Source of the DNA: Dechloromonas sp. | GTDB lineage: Bacteria > Pseudomonadota > Gammaproteobacteria > Burkholderiales > Rhodocyclaceae | NCBI GenBank assembly: GCA_013693915.1 | Contig: CP059264.1 | Location: forward strand, 2,721,384 to 2,726,625 | Direction: 5' to 3' | Length of the DNA stretch: 5,242 nt | In this document: positions 1-5,242 of the stretch, piece after piece | How the letters are laid out: each line of letters begins with the position of its first letter | Numbering within the stretch: position 1 is the stretch's first letter | The notes under the pieces: generated by a model | The model's input: the letters and a program-made list of their open reading frames with translations, nothing else | What the model was told of the DNA's origin: nothing | Database searches by the model: none | Made by a program: the position numbers and the translations under genes

Positions 1-138
1 GTGCACCTTGTTTCCGTGCAGGCGGCGCTCCGCCTTGAGCGCCTCGGCCACCGCGCGCTCGACCAGGCCGTCGGCAACCATCCACTCGAGCACTTCGGAA
101 AGGGTGAGGCGGTGCTCGCCGGCGTCGAATTGAGTCAT
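1..138 (-). CDS. N-terminal fragment of a GspE/PilB-like secretion or pilus ATPase (partial)
   Basis: The 46 visible codons start at an ATG at 138 and run off the left edge. The N-terminus reads MTQFDAGEHRLTLSEVLEWM and continues with a helix ending in AERRLHGNKVH. The pattern (LTL.EVLEWMVADGL, then a charged helix and a HP/VH turn) matches what I recall of the N-terminal region of GspE/PulE-type ATPases in Betaproteobacteria, which power type II secretion or type IV pilus assembly at the cytoplasmic membrane. The Walker A and B motifs that would prove this lie outside the window. There is no obvious Shine-Dalgarno sequence. A TATATT (151-146 on the minus strand) lies so close to the ATG that the mRNA could be nearly leaderless. 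It is divergent from the Cys-rich pair, across a 135-bp intergenic region. The reading frame is fairly secure; the family name is tentative. Confidence 0.55.
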   Translation of the reverse strand, partial: MTQFDAGEHRLTLSEVLEWMVADGLVERAVAEALKAERRLHGNKVH

Positions 139-162
139 GCGGGCAAATATAGCATGCCAACC

Positions 163-177
163 GTAACGCTTTGTAAC
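163..177 (+). promoter_or_regulatory. GTAAC-N5-GTAAC direct repeat, candidate response-regulator box
   Basis: Two identical pentamers, GTAAC at 163-167 and 173-177, are spaced exactly one helical turn apart (10 bp). Tandem half-sites of this spacing are typical of OmpR/PhoB-family response regulators; the known CpxR box is GTAAA-N5-GTAAA. If transcription starts about 7 bases after the TACAAT at 204-209, the repeat covers roughly -53 to -39, where an activator would touch RNA polymerase at a promoter with a poor -35. The regulator's identity is inference. Confidence 0.35.
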
Positions 178-203
178 TGCGCCTCCTGCCGGTTGCACTC
201 ATT

Positions 204-209
204 TACAAT
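204..209 (+). promoter_or_regulatory. Candidate -10 element (TACAAT) of the first Cys-rich gene
   Basis: TACAAT sits in the context atttACAAT, which parallels atttATAAT in front of the second paralogue at 951-959. No convincing -35 hexamer is present 16-18 bases upstream, so the promoter would be weak or activator-dependent. The inferred 5' UTR is about 58 bases and ends in a good ribosome binding site, AAGGAG at 262-267. Confidence 0.35.
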
Positions 210-273
210 TACCAGCGCCATGAGCGGCACGCGGGACTAGAATGGCTTCACACCAACCATCAAGGAGAAACTC

Positions 274-865
274 ATGAAGACCCGTCTGCTGATTGTCGGA
301 AGCGCGCTGATGGCATCCCTTTTCTGTCTGCCGGCGCTGGCCCAGACCGGGCCGGGCACCGGGCCATGCGGCGCCGCCCCTGCCCCGGCGGCATGGGTGC
401 GGGGATGGGTCAAGGAATGGGGCCGGGGATGGGAATGGGTCCCGGCGCCGGTCAGGGCATGGGTCGGGGATGGGACCGCGGGGGCCACGCGATTGCACGC
501 AGGCGCCCAACCCGGAAGCCTGCAAGGCGCATCAGCAAGCCCGCGACCAGGCCCGCGCCGCCTGCGGCGACAAGTTCGGCCCGGAACGCAAGCAGTGCAT
601 GAACGAGCAGATGCAGAACTTCGATTGCGCCAAGGCGGGCAACCCAGCGCAGTGCGAAGCGCGCAAGAAGGTCTATCAGGAATGCAAGGGCCAGGCCGGT
701 CCAGCCTTCCGCCAGTGCGTCCAACAGAAGATGCCGCCGGCCGAGTGCAGCGCGGCGGCCGATCCGAAGCGTTGCGAGCAGGTCCAGAAGGCCCGCGCAG
801 CTTGCAAGGACAAGCCGGGTTCCGAATACATGGCTTGCCTGGCCGCTCAATTTAACGGCAAATGA
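274..865 (+). CDS. Exported Met/Gly- and Cys-rich repeat protein, frame interrupted twice
   Basis: I do not recognise a named family. The start at 274 follows AAGGAG (262-267) with 6-nt spacing and encodes a clear signal peptide (Lys-Arg, hydrophobic core, LPALA|Q with cleavage after residue 23). The protein-like reading moves from frame 274 to a second frame at about 360-365 and to a third at about 466-469. Each change equals one missing base in or beside a G/C run. With both restored, the product is about 197 residues: signal peptide 1-23, a GMGxGM-type tract at about 32-72, then 12 cysteines from 75 to 189 spaced 8, 13, 10, 9, 8, 9, 10, 9, 8, 9, 10. That is three copies of a unit of about 40 residues. 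The restored protein ends LAAQFNGK at the TGA at 863-865. Read literally, the 274 frame stays open to 855 but gives a Trp/Arg-rich tail lacking the Cys pattern. An annotator without this correction might instead call 470-865 alone. The likely location is the periplasm, with many disulfides or bound metal. Sequencing error, true pseudogene and programmed frameshifting all remain possible. Confidence 0.7.
393..481 (+). repeat. Imperfect 12-nt tandem repeat (ATG GGN NNN GGN) coding a Met-Gly tract
   Basis: Variants of a 12-base unit, such as atgggtgcgggg, atgggtcaagga and atggggccgggg, follow one another. One unit is shortened to six bases and another is lengthened by a unit without Met. In the frame set by the ATG at 366 they encode GMGAGMGQGMGPGMGMGPGA and similar. 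Such G-rich repeats are prone to slippage and miscalling, and the second frame break (about 466-469) lies inside this tract. Confidence 0.7.
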
Positions 866-906
866 TCGTCCGGGGGCGGCCGGTCGGCGGCCCCGTTATT
901 GCCACT

Positions 907-934
907 AAAGGCCGGTTGACCGCAACCGGCCTTT
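907..934 (+). terminator. Intrinsic terminator after the first Cys-rich gene
   Basis: A perfect 12-bp inverted repeat, AAAGGCCGGTTG (907-918) and CAACCGGCCTTT (923-934), encloses the loop ACCG. The 3' arm ends in TTT, followed by ccattt, a modest U-rich tail. It lies 41 bases after the stop codon. The core reappears after the second paralogue at 1472-1492. Confidence 0.8.
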
Positions 935-959
935 CCATTTGCGGCCGGGCATTTATAAT
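932..959 (+). promoter_or_regulatory. Sigma-70-type promoter of the second Cys-rich gene
   Basis: A perfect TATAAT at 954-959 is preceded at 16-bp spacing by TTTCCA (932-937), which matches four of six positions of TTGACA. The -35 overlaps the end of the upstream terminator, so the second gene probably has its own transcript rather than depending on readthrough. The inferred start is near 966. The leader to 1024 holds two small inverted repeats (967-983 and 986-1000). Confidence 0.6.
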
Positions 960-1024
960 GCGTCCGTCGTACCCGCAGTACGATCCGCCGGAACGCGGCG
1001 TGTCCGATCCGTTAGGAGAAACGC

Positions 1025-1437
1025 ATGAAATCCCCCTGATGATTCTCGCCGGCGCGCTGATGGCATCCGTCTTCAGCCTTCCCGTCCTGGCCCAGAATGC
1101 CCAGGACCGCGAACTCGCCCGAACGCTGTGCGCGGACCAGAGCGGCTCGGCGTTCAAGATCTGCGTGAACCAGCAGTTGCGGAATCTCGATTGCGCCAGC
1201 GCCGGCAACCGGCAGCAATGCGAGATGCGCAAGCAGGCAGCGCGGCAATGTGCGGGCCTCTTCGGCTGGGACTTCCGCCAGTGCGCCCAAGCGGTGATCC
1301 CGCAGCTCGACTGCAGCACCTTGCGCGCCGGGGAGCGCCGGCAATGCGAACTGAACCAGACGGCCAATACCGTCTGTGGCAACAAGAGCGGCGAAGAGCA
1401 CATGAACTGCCTGCGCCGCCATTTCAGCAGCCAGTGA
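1025..1437 (+). CDS. Exported Cys-rich repeat protein, paralogue of the upstream gene, one frame break
   Basis: No named family is recognised. An ideal Shine-Dalgarno (AGGAG, 1014-1018, 6-nt spacing) points to the ATG at 1025, as in the first gene. That frame reads Met-Lys-Ser-Pro and then hits TGA at 1037-1039. The long open frame is entered if the C5 run at 1032-1036 were C6. The restored signal peptide then aligns residue for residue, without gaps, with that of the paralogue (MK..L.I..GALMAS.F.LP.LAQ). The restored length is 137 residues, with predicted cleavage after residue 23. The mature part has 10 cysteines from 36 to 129 spaced 10, 9, 8, 9, 10, 9, 10, 9, 10 and, like the paralogue, ends 8 residues after the last Cys. 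It lacks the Met/Gly tract. Nucleotide identity with the first gene is visible at gcgcgctgatggcatcc and tcgattgcgcca, indicating tandem duplication. Alternative: reinitiation at the ATG at 1039, which overlaps the TGA, would give a signal peptide without its positive charge. The open frame also extends upstream to 862, but that part covers a terminator and promoter. Confidence 0.75.
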
Positions 1438-1472
1438 TCCGGGCGGGCCTGGCCTGACGGCCCTGCTTCCCG

Positions 1473-1492
1473 GCCGGTTGACCGCAACCGGC
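1473..1492. terminator. Hairpin between convergent genes, second copy of the terminator core
   Basis: GCCGGTTG (1473-1480) and CAACCGGC (1485-1492) enclose the same ACCG loop as the hairpin at 907-934. It lies 35 bases after the stop of the second Cys-rich gene and 4 bases beyond the stop of the convergent DUF3820 gene, so it could act for both strands. No clear T tract follows on either side, so termination strength is uncertain. Confidence 0.5.
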
Positions 1493-1496
1493 GGTC

Positions 1497-1745
1497 CTAT
1501 CCGGACGTTGGCCGGCGCTGCTGGCGCAGCGGATCGAGCAGCGACGACAGGCCGTTGTGGTCGACTTCGTGCATCAGCGCCAGCAGACGGCCGATTTCGC
1601 CAGGCGGAAAACCCTCGCGGGCGAACCAGTTGAGGTAATTGCCGGGCAGGTCGGCGATCAGCGTGCCCTTGTATTTGCCGAAGGGCATGGCCCGGGTCAC
1701 GAGCAGTTGCAGTTGCTCGGCCCCAGGCAACAAACCGTCCGCCAT
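1497..1745 (-). CDS. DUF3820 family small protein
   Basis: This 82-residue protein has the family signature MPFGKYKGTLIADLP at residues 20-34, followed by NYLNWFAREGFPPGEIGRLL (36-55) and a HNGL..LLDPLR end (63-74). I recall this pattern from DUF3820 proteins, described in Pfam as putative quorum-sensing-regulated virulence factors; the biochemical role is unknown to me and no catalytic motif is evident. There is no signal peptide or membrane segment, so it is probably cytoplasmic. The chosen ATG (1745-1743) overlaps the stop codon of the upstream oxidoreductase by one base (TGATG), implying translational coupling and co-transcription. A TTG one codon earlier is a less likely start. It is convergent with the Cys-rich gene pair, with a hairpin in the 59-bp gap. 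The family call is fairly sure; any functional link to the oxidoreductase is inferred from coupling alone. Confidence 0.8.
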   Translation of the reverse strand: MADGLLPGAEQLQLLVTRAMPFGKYKGTLIADLPGNYLNWFAREGFPPGEIGRLLALMHEVDHNGLSSLLDPLRQQRRPTSG

Positions 1746-2824
1746 CAAGCCGGCAGGAATGGATAGTCCGTGTAGCCCTTTTCCTCGCCGACGTAGAGCC
1801 GTTCGTAGTCGGGCTCGTTGAGCGGCGCGCCACGGCGGAAGCGCTCGACGAGATCGGGATTGGCCAGCAGCGCGCGGCCGAAGGCGATGGCGTCCGCCGC
1901 ACCGCTGGCGATGGCCTGCTGCGCGCTGGCGAAATCGTAGCCGTTGTTGAGGACCAAGTTTCCCTTGTAAATGGACCGCAGCCTAGCGTAGTCGAACGGC
2001 AGCCACTCGTCCCGCGGCGCGCCGCCGGTGCCCTGCAGGATGTCGAGGAAGGCGAGGTCGAAGCGGTTAAGTTCGCCGACCACGTACTCGAACGTCGCCT
2101 GCGGGTCGGCATCGGCGATGTCGTTGAACGGCGTCACCGGCGACAGGCGCAGTCCCACGCGGTCGTTGCCGATCGCCGCAGTCACCGCCGCGATTATTTC
2201 GAGCAGCAGGCGCGCCCGGTTTTCCTTGCTGCCGCCGTAGGCGTCGCTGCGCTGGTTGGTCGACGAACGCAGGAACTGGTCGATCAGGTAACCGTTGCCT
2301 CCATGCACCTCGACGCCATCGAAACCGGCCGCAATGGCATTTTTCGCCGCCTGCGCGAAGGCCGCAACGACACCGGGGATTTCAGCGGTATCCAGCGCCC
2401 GCGGCGTCACGTAATCCTGCATACCCGTAAACGTCACCGCCTGGCCGGCCGGGCGCAACGCCGAGGGCGCCACCGGCAGCGCGCCGTCCGGCTGCAGGTC
2501 GGGATGCGAAATCCGCCCGACATGCCAGAGCTGGATCGCGATCCGGCCGCCCGCCGCATGTACCGCGTCCGTCACCTTGTTCCAGCCGGCGATCTGCTCC
2601 GCCGAATGGATGCCCGGCGTGCGCGGATAGCCGTGGCCTTGCGGGCAGACAGGCGAAGCCTCGGTCAGGATCAGCCCGGCCGAGGCGCGCTGGCGGTAAT
2701 ACTCGACCGCCAGGTCGGTCGGCACGTTGCCGGCACCGGCACGATTGCGCGTCAGCGAGGACATCACGACACGGTTGGGCAATTCGATGGCGCCGAGGCG
2801 CAGCGGTGAAAACAGGTCGGTCAT
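1745..2824 (-). CDS. NADH:flavin oxidoreductase, Old Yellow Enzyme family (NemA-like alkene reductase)
   Basis: This 359-residue protein is full length for class I Old Yellow Enzymes, which are FMN-dependent (beta/alpha)8-barrel enzymes. They use NAD(P)H to reduce activated C=C bonds such as enones and maleimides, and some members reduce nitrate esters or nitroaromatics. Visible landmarks: PNRVVMSSLTRNRA near the N-terminus with Thr25 at the flavin-tuning position, IQLWHVGR (97-104) with flavin-contacting Gln98, and VEVHGGNGYLIDQFL (171-185) with the substrate-binding pair His174/Asn177 and proton-donor Tyr179. QRSDAYGGSKENR (191-203), Arg226 and the FMN-phosphate segment AFGRALLANPDL (314-325) follow. 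The His/Asn pair is as in yeast OYE and plant homologues rather than the His/His of E. coli NemA. The start at 2824 has AAGGA 7 nt upstream. The stop overlaps the next gene's start. A 14-bp palindrome covers the ribosome binding site and may be regulatory. The family is certain; the substrate is not determined. Confidence 0.93.
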   Translation of the reverse strand: MTDLFSPLRLGAIELPNRVVMSSLTRNRAGAGNVPTDLAVEYYRQRASAGLILTEASPVCPQGHGYPRTPGIHSAEQIAGWNKVTDAVHAAGGRIAIQLWHVGRISHPDLQPDGALPVAPSALRPAGQAVTFTGMQDYVTPRALDTAEIPGVVAAFAQAAKNAIAAGFDGVEVHGGNGYLIDQFLRSSTNQRSDAYGGSKENRARLLLEIIAAVTAAIGNDRVGLRLSPVTPFNDIADADPQATFEYVVGELNRFDLAFLDILQGTGGAPRDEWLPFDYARLRSIYKGNLVLNNGYDFASAQQAIASGAADAIAFGRALLANPDLVERFRRGAPLNEPDYERLYVGEEKGYTDYPFLPA

Positions 2825-2838
2825 TCAAGGATCCTTGA
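2825..2838. promoter_or_regulatory. Perfect 14-bp palindrome over the oxidoreductase ribosome binding site
   Basis: TCAAGGATCCTTGA is its own reverse complement and abuts the ATG of the OYE-type gene; it includes the AAGGA ribosome binding site. Its position suits an operator for a dimeric repressor, for instance a TetR-like electrophile sensor, but it does not resemble the E. coli NemR box as I remember it. With no loop, it is unlikely to form an RNA hairpin. The role is speculative. Confidence 0.35.
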
Positions 2839-2911
2839 GACAACACGGGATGACCGCAGAGCCGCATCCCAAGACACTTTCAAACTTCCACGGCAGCATT
2901 TAATGCACTTT

Positions 2912-2937
2912 GGGCCGTCGACAGCAGCAGACGGCCC
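2912..2937 (-). terminator. Hairpin downstream of htpG, candidate terminator
   Basis: GGGCCGTC (2912-2919) and GACGGCCC (2930-2937) form a perfect 8-bp GC-rich stem with a 10-base loop, beginning 17 bases after the htpG stop codon. On the minus strand it is followed by AAAGTGC rather than a T run, so it may be a weak terminator or an mRNA 3'-end stabiliser. The remaining intergenic sequence (2839-2911) shows no clear promoter for the oxidoreductase; TTGAAA is present on the minus strand, but without a matching -10. Confidence 0.5.
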
Positions 2938-2954
2938 GGAAGGGTTGAAACGGC

Positions 2955-4877
<1,923 letters not shown>

Positions 4878-4914
4878 GCCCATAACTCCCATTCAAAGCA
4901 AAAGGTGTGACGGG

Positions 4915-4942
4915 AGATGGGGGCGGGCGCGGAGAATTCAAG
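4915..4942 (-). promoter_or_regulatory. Sigma-32 (RpoH) heat-shock promoter of htpG
   Basis: On the minus strand CTTGAA (4942-4937) is followed after 14 bp by CCCCATCT (4922-4915). The established RpoH consensus is CTTGAAA and CCCCATnT with a spacer of roughly 11-16 bp, so only the last A of the -35 differs. The inferred start near 4907 leaves a leader of about 30 bases before the chosen ATG at 4877, and it makes the ATG at 4892 a less natural start. Confidence 0.88.
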
Positions 4943-4994
4943 CCCCCGGCGAAGCCTTGGCGCTATCGCGGCCGAAACGTTGCGGTGGCCGGAC

Positions 4995-5012
4995 GGCGCG
5001 AGCAGTCGCGCC
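4995..5012 (-). terminator. GC-rich hairpin after the right-hand gene, weak terminator candidate
   Basis: GGCGCGA and TCGCGCC form a perfect 7-bp stem around a 4-base loop, 21 bases beyond the stop codon at 5034. No T tract follows on the minus strand. It may terminate the right-hand gene ahead of the htpG promoter, but such short GC palindromes are common in high-GC DNA. Confidence 0.3.
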
Positions 5013-5033
5013 ACCCGCGCCGGATCGCCGCAG

Positions 5034-5242
5034 TCAGGCCGCCGCCTCGCGCAGCAGGCGCTGCATCGATGCGGCGACGGCTTGGGCGTCGTCATCCGAG
5101 AGTTGCGCCGCGTTGTAGTTGATATTGACCGTCATGCCGCAGGCGTGGGTGGTGACCGCCGTGAACACCGGTTGCGTCGTCGTCGGCGAGAGCGCGAACG
5201 AGCGCGCCTCGACGGTCAACCCGGGAGTTCGGGGAGCGCCGG
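5034..5242 (-). CDS. C-terminal fragment of an unidentified protein, possibly an acyltransferase
   Basis: About 69 residues are visible, running in from the right edge to the TGA at 5036-5034. No start is needed inside the window: the frame is open to 5242 and reads GAPRTPGLTVEARSFALSP. It then contains TAVTTHACGMTVNINYNAAQ and a final amphipathic helix ending MQRLLREAAA. The segment HACGMTVNINYN followed by D-rich residues and a terminal helix recalls the C-terminal end of wax ester synthase/diacylglycerol acyltransferase-like proteins (condensation-domain superfamily), where a G...N...Y/N strand precedes the last helix. That resemblance is from memory and weak; the catalytic HHxxxDG would lie outside the window. 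It is on the same strand as htpG, 156 bp upstream, but htpG has its own promoter. Confidence 0.55.
   Translation of the reverse strand, partial: GAPRTPGLTVEARSFALSPTTTQPVFTAVTTHACGMTVNINYNAAQLSDDDAQAVAASMQRLLREAAA

Noticed and set aside
313..345. Lipoprotein signal (Cys in the signal peptide of the first Cys-rich protein)
   Set aside because: The residues before Cys18 are Ser-Leu-Phe, not a lipobox, and a standard ALA|Q signal peptidase I site follows. The paralogue has Ser at that position.
360..470. Programmed -1 frameshifting in the first Cys-rich gene
   Set aside because: No canonical X-XXY-YYZ slippery heptamer is visible at either break, and the paralogue shows the same kind of one-base shortfall at an unrelated place. 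A homopolymer miscall or mutation is simpler.
862..1024. Upstream extension of the second Cys-rich frame to the ATG at 862
   Set aside because: The stretch holds a perfect terminator hairpin, a TATAAT promoter and a ribosome binding site. The signal peptide would be buried more than 50 residues inside, and the homologous start is at 1025.
1012..2112. Minus-strand open frame spanning the Cys-rich gene, the DUF3820 gene and part of the OYE gene
   Set aside because: It crosses real gene boundaries and the hairpin at 1473-1492. Its composition is Arg/Ser/Thr/Ala-rich, with the DUF3820 and OYE codons read out of frame.

Overview
The window is high-GC proteobacterial DNA. Its protein flavour (an HtpG close to those of Betaproteobacteria, a GspE/PilB-like N-terminus, a DUF3820 protein, a class I Old Yellow Enzyme) suggests a betaproteobacterium, perhaps of the Rhodocyclales. 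This is an impression from recalled family sequences, not a search result.

Layout: the left edge (1-138, minus) is the start of a gene whose N-terminus resembles GspE/PilB-type secretion or pilus ATPases. Facing away from it on the plus strand are two tandem paralogous genes (274-865 and 1025-1437). They encode small exported proteins with cysteines at very regular 8-10 residue intervals. The first also carries a Met/Gly-rich tract. Both reading frames are interrupted in this sequence, twice in the first and once in the second. Every interruption is a one-base shortfall in or next to a G or C run, and restoring the base gives proteins that align without gaps through the signal peptide. Both genes end at hairpins sharing an identical 21-nt core. 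Each has a candidate -10 element; the second gene has its own perfect TATAAT.

The rest is on the minus strand. An NADH:flavin oxidoreductase of the OYE/NemA type (1745-2824) is translationally coupled by a TGATG overlap to a small DUF3820 protein (1497-1745). A perfect 14-bp palindrome lies directly before the oxidoreductase start codon. Further right is a complete htpG (2955-4877) behind a near-consensus sigma-32 heat-shock promoter. The right edge (5034-5242) is the C-terminal end of an unidentified protein, possibly an acyltransferase.

The shared theme, as inference only, is stress handling: HtpG for heat-damaged proteins, OYE for electrophiles, and the exported Cys-rich pair possibly for envelope, redox or metal stress. 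The Cys-rich pair is the least familiar part and the best candidate for undescribed biology.
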